Assembly: GCF_026339875.1 (NCBI RefSeq)
Contig: NZ_JAPEPZ010000001.1
Span: 682,001-746,000, forward strand
Direction: 5' to 3'
Length of the DNA: 64,000 bases
Source of the DNA: Streptomyces sp. NBC_01571
GTDB taxonomy: Bacteria > Actinomycetota > Actinomycetes > Streptomycetales > Streptomycetaceae
The notes under the pieces are model-generated. The model did no database searches and was not told the origin of the DNA. It worked only from the letters and a program-made list of their open reading frames with translations. Position numbers and translations under genes: made by a program. Position 1 is the stretch's first letter; each line of letters opens with the position of its first letter. Positions 37,663-46,069 of the stretch are shown here, piece after piece.

Positions 37663-38101
37663 GGGTGAGGCGCTCCAGCACCGTCATGGCGGCCATCACG
37701 GTCCGTCGTTCCTCTTCCGTGCACTTCTCCTGGAGTTGACCGGCAAGCCATTCCTGCCGGACCTGGCGCCCCTCCTCCACCCGCCTGTGCCCTTCCTCGG
37801 TCAGCGCGATCAGCAGACGGCGCCGGTCGTCGGGGTCGGGGTGCCGTTCCACCAGTCCCAGGGCGGTCAGCGACGCGATCGTCGTGGTCATCGACTGGTG
37901 GCGCACCCCCTCGGCCGCGGCGAGCTCGCTGGCCGTGACGCCCGGCTTGCCGGACAGGTGAGTGAGTACGGACGCCTGCCCGAAGGTGATGTCCTCGGCT
38001 TCGGCGGCGTTCAGGATGCGGCGCCGCAGGCGGCTGATGACCGTTCGGACCTGTCGCGAGGCCTGAACCGCCGAGGGCGTGGGGCGCGGGGTCTCCTTCA
38101 T
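37655..38101 (-). CDS. MarR family regulator
   Basis: 148 aa from an ATG at 38101; a GTG three codons earlier is possible. Winged helix: FGQASVLTHLSGKPGVTASELAAAEGVRHQSM for the recognition region and the wing VERHPDPDDRRRLLIALTEEG, the MarR hallmark. It is the first gene of a marR-MFS-isochorismatase-like operon and probably represses it at the palindrome 38121-38162, releasing it when it binds a phenolic ligand. Confidence 0.92.
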   Translation of the reverse strand: MKETPRPTPSAVQASRQVRTVISRLRRRILNAAEAEDITFGQASVLTHLSGKPGVTASELAAAEGVRHQSMTTTIASLTALGLVERHPDPDDRRRLLIALTEEGHRRVEEGRQVRQEWLAGQLQEKCTEEERRTVMAAMTVLERLTHE

Positions 38102-38120
38102 GCGTTCCACAGTAGAACCC

Positions 38121-38162
38121 GCAGCTTGAGTTGTACAGTTTCAGCTGTACAGCTCAGGCTGC
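38121..38162. promoter_or_regulatory. 18-bp inverted repeat, probable MarR operator
   Basis: GCAGCTTGAGTTGTACAG and CTGTACAGCTCAGGCTGC match as an inverted repeat at 16 of 18 positions with a 6-nt spacer, just upstream of the MarR start. The inner TTGTACAG/CTGTACAG core is the strongest part. Confidence 0.7.
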
Positions 38163-38266
38163 TTGAGGGGCTCAACTCCGCGGGGCAGTTCGGGCCGGGC
38201 CGTTCGCGCCTCCGGGCCGCGTCCTTCTGAGATGCGGCGGCGTCCCTGGAGGTGGAGAGTGGGAAC

Positions 38267-38446
38267 ATGTCACAGCCATTGGTGCCACCGGGCGAAACCC
38301 CTCCGGTCGAGGGTTCGATCGCCGAGGCACATCAGGAACGGCCGGACGGCGGGATCTGGGAGCACCCCCTGTGGTGGCTCGGACTGATTGTCATCGGGGC
38401 GATCATCGTGGCGGCCTATTTCGCCGCTCGCATCATCGGCTACTGA
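38267..38446 (+). CDS. Small single-span membrane protein (DUF6480-like)
   Basis: 59 aa from an ATG at 38267 behind GGAGAG. The N-terminal half is soluble and Pro-rich (VPPGETPPVEGSIAEAHQE). The C-terminal half is one membrane helix (WWLGLIVIGAIIVAAYFAAR). The VPPGETPP motif plus a C-terminal helix resembles the small DUF6480 proteins of streptomycetes. Function unknown. Confidence 0.75.
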   Translation: MSQPLVPPGETPPVEGSIAEAHQERPDGGIWEHPLWWLGLIVIGAIIVAAYFAARIIGY

Positions 38447-38692
38447 GGCCACCGGGACCCGCCCCGCGTGGAGCGCGCTCCGTGCGGTGCGGGCGCTCCA
38501 GGTCCCGGGAGTCCGCGTGTCCGACGCGTGGGGCACGCGGCGTCCTCACTTCCGCTCCGCTCCTCACTCCCCTCGCCCGGGCCGGCCTCGGGTGTGGCCA
38601 CCTTCGCGTGGCTCGACCGCACCTGTGCGACGCCACTCCCTGAGGCATCCGCTCCTCCCTTGGCGCGAACAACCGCTGGAGGCCAACAAGGG

Positions 38693-39127
38693 ATGCGCAT
38701 CATGACATCTGAACCCGATGGTTTCGTCTGCGACCCGACCCTCGGCACGAGCGCCGCACGCCGGAACGTGCGCAGCCGTCTCAGTCAGTGGCACGTCGAA
38801 GGGCTCGCCGACGACGCCGCGCTGGTACTCAGCGAACTGCTGTCCAACGCCCTGCGCCACGGAGCACCGCCCGTCCGGGTCTCCGTGACCCTTCGACGTA
38901 CGCGCCATGACGGCCCCACCGTGCACATCGAGGTCGCCGATGCGGGCCACACCCTCAACTGCGGTGTCACGCGGTACCGTTGGGGACACCCCGCTTGCAC
39001 GATGGACGAGAACGGCAGGGGCCTGTGCCTCGTCGACGCGCTCTCCTGTCGCTGGGGCGACGAACCGACGCCACAGGGGCACACGGTCTGGGCCGATCTC
39101 GCCTGCGATGCCGGGAGGGCCACCTGA
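38693..39127 (+). CDS. HATPase_c ATP-binding protein (anti-sigma-factor-kinase-like)
   Basis: 144 aa from an ATG at 38693, 10 nt behind GGAGG; the ATG at 38702 is too far from it. One GHKL domain: RRNVRSRLSQWHVEGLADDA, ALVLSELLSNALRHGAPP (N box), VEVADAGH-type strand IEVADAGHTLNCG and ENGRGLCLVDALSCRWGD (G box). A stand-alone RsbW-like kinase of the type Streptomyces has in dozens. It could pair with a SpoIIE phosphatase such as the one at 42576. Confidence 0.88.
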   Translation: MRIMTSEPDGFVCDPTLGTSAARRNVRSRLSQWHVEGLADDAALVLSELLSNALRHGAPPVRVSVTLRRTRHDGPTVHIEVADAGHTLNCGVTRYRWGHPACTMDENGRGLCLVDALSCRWGDEPTPQGHTVWADLACDAGRAT

Positions 39128-39333
39128 ATCCCGTGGAGGAAGGCCGACACCGGCCGCGGCGGCGTCGCCCGCTGCCTCATCGTCGTCAGGGACGTGAAGG
39201 ACGGCCGCAGTTCCTTCGAGGTCGTCATCGGCACCAGGACGACCTGCCCCCCCCGATGACAGGGGGGCTCCGCTCGCGCGTGACGCGTCGTCGGCACGGG
39301 CGGACCCCGGTCGTGCCCGCCACCCGACCTCGG

Positions 39334-39798
39334 TCAGCGAGGTCGCGCGCTCGGGCCGGGCAGGACCGTGACCTCCGCCGGGGTGAGCGCGACGTGTTCG
39401 TCGGCGCACTCCACCACGACCCGCACCGGTGCCGCGCACTCACTGTGCCGGATGTCGAGAACCGGGCCCTCCGGATCCGCGACGTACGCCTCGCCCCACT
39501 GTCTGAGCGCCACCAGGACGGGCCACAGGTCCCGGCCCTTGCGGGTCAGGCGGTATTCGTGCCGCGTACGGCTGCCCGCTTCCCGGTACGGCTCGGTCCG
39601 CAGGATCCCGGACGCCACCAGCTTGCGGAGCCGGCCGGCCAACACCGCCTCCGAGAGCCCCACATGACGGCGGAAGTCGTCGAATCGGCGGACGCCGTTG
39701 AAGGCGTCGCGCAGGATCAGCAGCGTCCACTTCTCGCCCACCAGGTCGAGCGTGCGCTGGACCGTGCAGTTCTCCGTGCTCACTTCGAGCCAGTCCAT
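39334..39798 (-). CDS. HxlR family regulator
   Basis: 154 aa. Winged-helix start CTVQRTLDLVGEKWTLLILR is the HxlR signature, with RRFDDFRRHVGLSEAVLAGR and the wing YREAGSRTRHEYRLTRKGRD. The C-terminal extension ECAAPVRVVVECADEHVALT follows the DNA-binding domain. It diverges from the thioesterase gene at 39890 and probably controls it and itself. ATG at 39798. Confidence 0.9.
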   Translation of the reverse strand: MDWLEVSTENCTVQRTLDLVGEKWTLLILRDAFNGVRRFDDFRRHVGLSEAVLAGRLRKLVASGILRTEPYREAGSRTRHEYRLTRKGRDLWPVLVALRQWGEAYVADPEGPVLDIRHSECAAPVRVVVECADEHVALTPAEVTVLPGPSARPR

Positions 39799-39828
39799 AC
39801 CCGCATCATAGGCGCGCTGGCTTCGCCA

Positions 39829-39858
39829 TTGACAGTCAGCTGCGGCCCCGGCTAGCTT
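39829..39858 (+). promoter_or_regulatory. Promoter of the thioesterase gene
   Basis: TTGACA at 39829 and TAGCTT at 39853 are separated by 18 nt, in the 91-bp divergent region. This is the most canonical -35 box in the window. HxlR binding here would be expected. Confidence 0.6.
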
Positions 39859-39889
39859 CGATTTACGCAGTCAGATGAGGAGCGCGGAC

Positions 39890-40384
39890 ATGGGCCGGTC
39901 ACGTACGTACGAGTGGGAAGACCCCTCGGTCTCGGCCTCAGAGGTCGGACGGACCAGCGGGCTCGACTTCCTGCGCGCGATGATCGCCGGGCGGCTGCCC
40001 AGCCCTCCCCTCGGCGCCACGCTCGGGTTGGTGCTCGAAGAGGTCGATCACGGGCACGCGGTGTTCTCGCTGGAGCCCGGCGAGGAGCACTACAACCCCA
40101 TCGGAAGCGTCCACGGCGGGATCTACGCGACCCTGCTCGACTCCGCGGCGGGGTGCGCCGTCCAGACGACGCTTCCGCAGGGCATGGCCTACACCTCGCT
40201 CGACCTGACCGTGAAGTTCCTGCGCCCGATCACGGTGGACACCGGCAAGGTCCGCGCCGTGGGCACCGTCCTGAACGGCGGCCGCCGCACCGCGCTGGCC
40301 CAGGCCGAGCTGTACGACTCCACCGACCGGCTGCTCGCCCACGCCACCAGCAGCTGTCTGCTGTTCCCGGCGCCGGCGGCCTGA
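39890..40384 (+). CDS. PaaI-like hotdog-fold acyl-CoA thioesterase
   Basis: 164 aa from an ATG at 39890 behind GAGGAG. Hotdog-fold pattern: EEHYNPIGSVHGGIYATLLD (the conserved His-Gly-Gly helix), SAAGCAVQTTLPQGMAYTSL, DLTVKFLRPITVDTG and a final strand HATSSCLLFP. PaaI-type thioesterases hydrolyse CoA esters of aromatic or medium-chain acids. The HxlR pair suggests induction by an aromatic or reactive compound; the substrate is unknown. Confidence 0.9.
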   Translation: MGRSRTYEWEDPSVSASEVGRTSGLDFLRAMIAGRLPSPPLGATLGLVLEEVDHGHAVFSLEPGEEHYNPIGSVHGGIYATLLDSAAGCAVQTTLPQGMAYTSLDLTVKFLRPITVDTGKVRAVGTVLNGGRRTALAQAELYDSTDRLLAHATSSCLLFPAPAA

Positions 40385-40869
40385 ACCGCGTACGGCGCGT
40401 CGGGGCCGTCTTCGCTGGAAGGCCTCCGGAAGCGGCGAAGGCGTCGTCCTGAGGTCCTCGCGAGCTGTCTCGGCATCGCCGCCCGGCTCCCCCGGTCCGC
40501 TCGGGGTGCGGGACTCGCTCTGGCCTGCACCGGAGGGCGCTCTGGCCGGGACCGGCGGGCGCCGTGGCCCAGGTTGGCCGCGGGCCACGCGATCACAGCG
40601 CGAGTCGTTCACGGCTGCTCGGAGGCCGGTTCGCCGTGCCGGGAAGTCACCGCGACCCGGATACCGTTCGCCGCGGCCAGGAAGTCACCGCGACCCGGAT
40701 ACCGTTCGCCGCGGCCAGGAAGTCGCTCTCCCCTCGGTGAGGGAGTCGACTCACCGCGGCCCGGAAATCGGTCCGGAAGCGGCGGGTCGGGGGCCGTAGG
40801 CGGCCTGGGCGCGTGTCGCGCCCCTGGACCAGCCGTGTCGCCCCTGAACCTGCCTCCGGGACCGGGACC
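40385..40869. other. Intergenic region with tandem repeat
   Basis: No gene is supported. It contains a perfect 38-bp duplication at 40643 and a short partial third copy. Confidence 0.6.
40643..40718. repeat. Perfect 38-bp tandem direct repeat, two copies
   Basis: Units 40643-40680 and 40681-40718 are identical, beginning GAAGTCACCGCGACCCGGAT. The first bases of a third unit (GAAGTCG) follow at 40719. Not interspersed like CRISPR. Confidence 0.9.
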
Positions 40870-40907
40870 GCCCGTGCCCGCGGAGTCTGCGCTCCGCAGG
40901 CACGGGC
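40870..40907 (-). terminator. Terminator after cspA
   Basis: Nine-bp outer stem GCCCGTGCC/GGCACGGGC, one mismatch, and a six-bp inner stem GCGGAG/CTCCGC with loop TCTGCG, starting 18 nt past the cspA stop. Confidence 0.8.
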
Positions 40908-40925
40908 ATGCCGCCCTGCCGTAGG

Positions 40926-41129
40926 TCAGGCGGGGGTGATGTTCTCGGCCTGGGGGCCCTTCTGGCCCTGGGTCACGTCGAACGTGACGGCCTGGCCTTC
41001 CTGGAGCTCACGGAAACCACTCGAGTTGATGTTCGAGTAGTGCGCGAAGACGTCGGGGCCGCCGCCGTCCTGCGCGATGAAGCCGAAGCCCTTTTCCGAG
41101 TTGAACCACTTCACGGTTCCGGTGGCCAT
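40926..41129 (-). CDS. cspA: Cold shock protein
   Basis: 67 aa, the typical size. ATG at 41129 ([20 protein letters not shown]). RNP1 KGFGFI and RNP2 DVFAHY are intact, followed by [21 protein letters not shown] single-strand RNA/DNA chaperone in the cytoplasm. A terminator-like hairpin sits about 80 nt upstream, and the leader may be regulatory. Confidence 0.96.
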   Translation of the reverse strand: MATGTVKWFNSEKGFGFIAQDGGGPDVFAHYSNINSSGFRELQEGQAVTFDVTQGQKGPQAENITPA

Positions 41130-41209
41130 GTCAATGCCTCTCAGTCGATTTCGGATCCGCACCGCGCGAATCCGGAGGTGATCGCCCTGGTCCTCAGGCA
41201 CTGCACAGC

Positions 41210-41234
41210 AAAAAGCCCGCACCGGAGCGCGGGC
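41210..41234 (-). terminator. Terminator/attenuator-like hairpin upstream of cspA
   Basis: On the minus strand GCCCGC, an 8-nt loop and GCGGGC are followed directly by TTTTT. It points the same way as cspA, about 80 nt before its start, so it either ends read-through from the carbonic anhydrase gene or lies in the cspA leader. Confidence 0.7.
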
Positions 41235-41532
41235 AGGTACTGCGAACCACGACATCTGCGAGCGACGCTACACGGCGAATCCGCGTACCACCAGAGAGCA
41301 ACGGCCATCAGGAGATGGAGCCGCCCCGGCCCGGGCGTGGCAAAGGCCCGCAGTTCGGGCCGTTTCACACCAGGGGGTGACGGCCGAACGATGGGCGGCA
41401 CGCGCCTCCACGACGGGCGGCACGGGCGTCCGCCACCTCTTCGCACCCCCGGCCGGGTGAGCGAGCCGCTCGGAATCCCCGCGCGCTCGCCCCCCGGCGA
41501 CTCCATGGCAAGGCGACCGCGGCCCGAGTGGT

Positions 41533-42297
41533 TCAGGAGGGCGCGCCGGTCAGGACTTCCACTTTGCCGGTGTCGAGCGAGTAGTAGGCGCCGACCACGG
41601 CGAGGGTGCCCTTCTTCACGAGCGGCGCGAGGTCCTTGTTGGAGCCCAGGTCGTCCGCGGTCAGCTTCACCTGGGCGCGGGCCATGGTCTCGACCGGGTC
41701 GGACCCGCCTTCCCGGGCCGCCCGGTCGTACGCCGGACGCAGGGCCTCGACGATCGCCTGCAGATTGCCGGGCAGTGGTTTGCTGTCGCGAATCGACTTG
41801 TACGCCGCCTCGACCGCTCCGCACCGCTGATGTCCGAGGACCACGATGAGCGGAGTGCCGCTCGTCATGGGCCCGTATTCGACCGAACCGGTGACGACCG
41901 GGCCGATCGCCTCCCCTCCCGTGCGCATCACGTAGAGGTCGCCCAGTCCGGTGTCGAAGAGCAGTTCGGGCGGCACCCGGGAGTCGATGCACGAGAGGAC
42001 CGAGCCGAAGGGCACCTGCTCCTGGGCGACGAGTTCCCGCCGGTCGGGATCCCGGTCGGGGTGCTCGAGCTCTCCGCTCACCCAGCGCCTGTTCCCGTCC
42101 ATGAGTCGCGCGAAGGCCGCGGCGGGCGTCGTCGGCCGTGCCGCGGGCGAAGTGCCGGTCGCCGGCGAGGTCCCGGGCGCCGACACCACGGCCTCCGTGG
42201 CGGAGGAGCAGCCGGCGACCGCGGCCGCCGCCACCGCGAATCCGCCGGCGAGAAGCACTCTGCGTGCCGGGCGTTCCGGACGTCCGGTTCTGTCCAT
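41533..42297 (-). CDS. Lipoprotein beta-carbonic anhydrase with Tat-like signal
   Basis: 254 aa, ATG at 42297 behind GAGGGGAAAGACG. The signal ARRVLLAGGFAVAAAAVAGC is twin-Arg-like and ends in the lipobox VAGC with Cys30, so the enzyme should be lipid-anchored outside. The beta-CA domain has zinc ligands Cys103, His156 and Cys159 and the Asp105-Arg107 dyad (LSCIDSR, VLGHQRCG). A flexible Thr/Pro-rich linker separates anchor and domain. It catalyses CO2/HCO3- interconversion at the cell surface. Bicarbonate supply and pH control are possible roles. Confidence 0.92.
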   Translation of the reverse strand: MDRTGRPERPARRVLLAGGFAVAAAAVAGCSSATEAVVSAPGTSPATGTSPAARPTTPAAAFARLMDGNRRWVSGELEHPDRDPDRRELVAQEQVPFGSVLSCIDSRVPPELLFDTGLGDLYVMRTGGEAIGPVVTGSVEYGPMTSGTPLIVVLGHQRCGAVEAAYKSIRDSKPLPGNLQAIVEALRPAYDRAAREGGSDPVETMARAQVKLTADDLGSNKDLAPLVKKGTLAVVGAYYSLDTGKVEVLTGAPS

Positions 42298-42575
42298 CGT
42301 CTTTCCCCTCGCCGCCACTCGGACACGTCTCCGCGTCTTGACCAGGGCGATTGTTCAGCGCGGCGCCAGTATCCCGGCGGCAGGCGCAAGCGGGCACGGA
42401 CCGCATTGCCACCAACGGCCCACACATCCGGGTCGGACCGCGGCCTGGGCACCCCCTGCCGACGCCGCGCCTCGCACGGAACGGCACCTCACTGCCGCGC
42501 CGGCACCACCCGGCTGTTCGCCCAGCTGTGCGCCTGGCATCGACCGGCGAACGCCGGTTTCCGCCCGGGCCGCGG

Positions 42576-44285
42576 TCACCGGCCGGGCGATCCGCCGCCC
42601 GGCACGGCCGGGTCACCAGGGTGGCGGTGCGCGCCGACGGGACCTGTCCGGGCCAGCAGCAAGGTCGTGTCGTCGGACGGCGAGGGGGTGCGGCGGGCGG
42701 CGAAGGCCCTTTCGCCCAGTTCCTCCAGGGGCAGCCTCGGGTGGGACAGCGCGGCGGCGAGGCGACGTATCCCGAACTCGATGTCCTCGGTGGGGAATTC
42801 GACCAGTCCATCGGTGTACAGGGCGATCAGACTGCCGTCGGGGATCTCGATCCGGACGGATTCGAAATGCCCCAGACCCAGGCCGATCGGGACTCCGGCG
42901 GGAATCTCCGTGACGGTCGCCGTGCCGGCGGGGCTGACCATGATGGGTGGAAGGTGTCCGGCTCCGGCGATGTCGACGTGCCGTCCGGCCGGGTCGTAGA
43001 CGACGTACAGACAGGTCGCGCCCACGCCGGAGACGGTGGCGCCCGGGGAGTCCGCGTCCTCCTGCGTCAGGCGGCCGACCGTGCGGTCCAGGCTCGTCAG
43101 AAGCTCGACGGGCGGCAGATCCATGTCCGCGAGCGTGCGCAGCGCGGTGCGGAGCCTGCCCATCGCGGCCGCCGCCTGGATGCCGTGCCCGACCACGTCG
43201 CCGACGACCAGGGCGACCCGGTCGCGGGGCAGCGCTATCACGTCGTACCAGTCGCCCCCCACGCCGTGGTCCAGGTCGGCGGGGACATAGCGCGAGCTCA
43301 CCTCCAGGGCGGGCCCGCCGGACAGGCGGGCCGGGAGGAGGTTGCGCTGCAGGGCCAGGGCCGCGGTGTGTTCGCGGGTGTAACGATGGGCGTTGTCGAG
43401 GCTCAGCGCGGCACGGTCGACGAGTTCCTCCGCGAGGACCAGATCGTCCTGCTCGAACGGGGCGGGATTGTCCGTCCGCACGAAGACGGCGATACCCAGT
43501 GCGACGCCCCTCGCCTGGATCGGCACCATCATCACGGTGTGCATGTCGGTCATACGGATGACCCGGGAGCGCTGCGGGTCGCACTGCAGCCAGGTGGCCA
43601 GGGATTTCCGCAGCAGCGGCTCGATGTAGGACTTCCCCGTGGTCAGTACCTGGGTGAACGGCGAGGCCGGCGGGACGAAGACGGGCTCGCCGCGGCCCCA
43701 CAACGCCTCCGGGTTGCCTTCGTGGATCGACGCCAGCCCCGCCCGGCGGAAGACGGGGATGCGTCCGGCGTCCCTTCCCAGCCGCGCGAGGGGCTCCTCG
43801 CCGAGGGGTACGGACTCCGCCAGGTCCACGGTGACGTAGTCGGCCAACCGCGGGACGGCGAAGTCGGCCAGTTCCTGCCCGGTCTGCATGACGTCGAGAG
43901 TGGTGCCGATCCGGGTGCTGGCCTCGCTCAGCAGGGCGAGGCGCTCGCTCGCGAGCCGTCGGCGGGCGTCGGGATGAGCGTCGAACGCGGCCAGCCACCG
44001 GGGCGCGCCGTCCCGTGCGGCCAGTCGGGAGATGCGCAGTTCCACCTCCAGCCGGTGCCCGCGGCGGTGCCGCAGCTGAGCCGAGCCCGTGGGCGCCAGC
44101 AAGTCCGCGAACGGCCGGCCGATCACCTCCTCGGCCGCGTAGCCCAGGAGTCGTTGGGCGCCCAGAGTCCAGCCCGCGACGGCCCCGTCCGCGTCGATGA
44201 CCGCCGCTGCCATGCCCTCCGTCTCGACGGGCGTGCCCCACAGTCCGTCGCGGCGGTCGTCGGCGGCTCCCTCGTCGGTGGTCAT
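42576..44285 (-). CDS. PAS-GAF-SpoIIE (PP2C) phosphatase
   Basis: 569 aa. A PAS-like domain at about 25-115 (AAVIDADGAVAGWTLGAQRL). A GAF domain at about 115-310 (STRIGTTLDVMQTGQELADF and PIQARGVALGIAVFVRTD). The SpoIIE phosphatase runs from about 330 (ALQRNLLPARL) with metal-site acidic residues in GVGGDWYDVI, VVGDVVGHGI, ALYTDGLVEFP and SPSDDTTLLLAR. It should sense a cytoplasmic ligand and dephosphorylate an anti-anti-sigma factor. ATG at 44285. Probably monocistronic. Confidence 0.92.
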   Translation of the reverse strand: MTTDEGAADDRRDGLWGTPVETEGMAAAVIDADGAVAGWTLGAQRLLGYAAEEVIGRPFADLLAPTGSAQLRHRRGHRLEVELRISRLAARDGAPRWLAAFDAHPDARRRLASERLALLSEASTRIGTTLDVMQTGQELADFAVPRLADYVTVDLAESVPLGEEPLARLGRDAGRIPVFRRAGLASIHEGNPEALWGRGEPVFVPPASPFTQVLTTGKSYIEPLLRKSLATWLQCDPQRSRVIRMTDMHTVMMVPIQARGVALGIAVFVRTDNPAPFEQDDLVLAEELVDRAALSLDNAHRYTREHTAALALQRNLLPARLSGGPALEVSSRYVPADLDHGVGGDWYDVIALPRDRVALVVGDVVGHGIQAAAAMGRLRTALRTLADMDLPPVELLTSLDRTVGRLTQEDADSPGATVSGVGATCLYVVYDPAGRHVDIAGAGHLPPIMVSPAGTATVTEIPAGVPIGLGLGHFESVRIEIPDGSLIALYTDGLVEFPTEDIEFGIRRLAAALSHPRLPLEELGERAFAARRTPSPSDDTTLLLARTGPVGAHRHPGDPAVPGGGSPGR

Positions 44286-44434
44286 GGCATTCTCCCGGTG
44301 AGCGGACCGGTCACTGCCCCGACGGTGCCGGACCAGCGTCTGCCGTGGTCACCGTGACGCGGGGGTCGTGAAGCCGAACTCGGCGCCGTGTACGCGTTCC
44401 TGAGGCAGCCGCGCTCATGGAGGGCCTGCGGTGA

Positions 44435-44845
44435 TCAAGGGGTGAGACCGAGCTGGCGCAGCATGCCGAGCTCATCGCTGCTGCCCCAGCGCTCGACCAT
44501 TTTCCCGTCGGCGAACCGGCTGATCTGCATGCCCCGGTAACTCACCGTCCTGCCGGTCGCGCTGTGCCCCATCAGTTCACCGAGATGTGTGCCCGTGATC
44601 GTGTACGCGAAGGCGATCTCGTCGTCGGTGGCCATGACGTGCTCGACCTCGACGTGCAGATCGGGGAAGGCCCGTCTCATCGTGGCGAACATCTCCTCAT
44701 AGCCCTCGGGTCCCGGAACCTGGCCCGGCGCCGGGTCGTGGTCCACCGAGCCGGGTGCGACGTATTCGTCGAGCTCGCCGAGGTGGTCACTGTTCACCGC
44801 TGATCCGAAGTTCTCCAGGACGGCGAAGTTGCTGCTGCGCGACAT
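44435..44845 (-). CDS. SnoaL-like ester-cyclase family protein
   Basis: 136 aa, ATG at 44845 behind AGGGAGCGCG. NTF2-like fold: ENFGSAVNSDHLGELDEYVA, MFATMRRAFPDLHVEVEHVM, TGTHLGELMGHSATGRTVSY and ISRFADGKMVERWGSSDELG. This is the SnoaL/COG5485 'predicted ester cyclase' group, which often lacks cyclase activity outside aromatic polyketide clusters. No polyketide genes are near. Function unknown. Confidence 0.85.
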   Translation of the reverse strand: MSRSSNFAVLENFGSAVNSDHLGELDEYVAPGSVDHDPAPGQVPGPEGYEEMFATMRRAFPDLHVEVEHVMATDDEIAFAYTITGTHLGELMGHSATGRTVSYRGMQISRFADGKMVERWGSSDELGMLRQLGLTP

Positions 44846-45052
44846 GACGCGCTCCCTGAGGTCGGGGTGGTCGGTCTCGGGCGCACACACTCGCGGGGTG
44901 TGCGGTCGCATGTTCCTCCCCTCCACGATAGGTCTGGCGGACTGGGGTGGCCTGCTGGAACCGGCGGCGACGACCCCCTCGCGCGTCCGGCGGCACGGAC
45001 GTGGAGGACACCGAGCCGGGCGACGCCGCCGAGCGGCCCGGCGGCATCCGGC

Positions 45053-46069
45053 TCACCCCCGAGTGCCCTGCGCCGCCGTGCTCCGGAAACGGGCCCGGTA
45101 GACCGTGGGTGCGATGCCGATGATGTGCTGGAAGCTGCGTCGCATGGATTCGGCGGAGCCGAAGCCGGACCGTTCGGCGACGGCGTCCACCGAATCGTTG
45201 CCGCTCGTGAGGAGCGCCCGCGCGGCCTCGACGCGCACCAACTCCACGTACCGTCCAGGTGTCATGCCGACCTCCGTGCGGAAGAGCCGGCTCAAGTGCC
45301 GGGTGCTGACGCCCGCCTGCAGCGCGAGCGCGTCCATGTGGTGGGCCTCCGCCGGGTCGGCCACGATGGCGTCCATGACCCCGCGCAGCACGGGGTGTCC
45401 GGAGCCGCGGGGGGTCATCCGGGCACTGAACTGGGACTGACCGGCCGGCCGGGCCATGAAGACCACGAGTTGCTGGGCGACGGCGCGTGCCAGGTCCGCC
45501 CCGTGATCCGCCTCGACGAGCGCGAGCGCCAGATCGATGCCGGTCGTGACGCCCGCCGAGGTCAGGACAGGGCCGTCCTGGACGAACACGGGATCGGCCT
45601 CGACGCGCACGCGGGGGTAGCGCGCGGCGAGTTCGCCCGCGAGCCGCCAGTGCGTCGCGGCGCGGCGGCCCTCCAGGATCCCGGCCTCGGCCAGCAGAAA
45701 GGCGCCCGCGCAGACGGACGCCGTGCGGGACGAACGCGTGGAGAGCTCCGTGACCAGGTCCACCAGTTCACGGTCGTCGACCGCCCGCCGCCAGTCCGGG
45801 CGGCCGGGCACCACGAGGGTCCCGAGCCGCTCGGGCAGTTCGGCTGCCGACGTGTCGGCGCTGAGCCGCACCCCGGAGGAGGTACGGATGCCCGCCCCGG
45901 TCTCCGACACGATGTGTACGTCGTAGTCGGCACCGTCCTCGTTCGCGGTGGTGAACACCTCGGCGGGACCGGCGACATCGAGCAGCTGCACTCCGTCGAA
46001 GGCGAGCACCGCCACCGTGTGAGGCGAACTCGGGCCGCCCGTGCGGGGATCGGCACTCACTCGGGCCAT
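45053..46069 (-). CDS. GlxA-type AraC family regulator (DJ-1/PfpI domain + HTH)
   Basis: 338 aa from an ATG at 46069. The N-terminal DJ-1/PfpI-like ligand domain (about 15-190) has TVAVLAFDGVQLLDVAGPAE and the nucleophile-elbow region TASVCAGAFLLAEAGIL. The C-terminal AraC domain (about 235-330) has MDALALQAGVSTRHLSRLFR and SVDAVAERSGFGSAESMRRS. The start overlaps the HD-domain gene stop by 13 nt, so the two are translated together. It likely controls its own operon; effector unknown. Confidence 0.92.
   Translation of the reverse strand: MARVSADPRTGGPSSPHTVAVLAFDGVQLLDVAGPAEVFTTANEDGADYDVHIVSETGAGIRTSSGVRLSADTSAAELPERLGTLVVPGRPDWRRAVDDRELVDLVTELSTRSSRTASVCAGAFLLAEAGILEGRRAATHWRLAGELAARYPRVRVEADPVFVQDGPVLTSAGVTTGIDLALALVEADHGADLARAVAQQLVVFMARPAGQSQFSARMTPRGSGHPVLRGVMDAIVADPAEAHHMDALALQAGVSTRHLSRLFRTEVGMTPGRYVELVRVEAARALLTSGNDSVDAVAERSGFGSAESMRRSFQHIIGIAPTVYRARFRSTAAQGTRG

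Noticed and set aside
42613..44241. 542-codon minus-strand frame overlapping the PAS-GAF-SpoIIE gene
   Set aside because: It is an out-of-frame reading of the same gene, Arg/Pro-rich with none of the phosphatase motifs.
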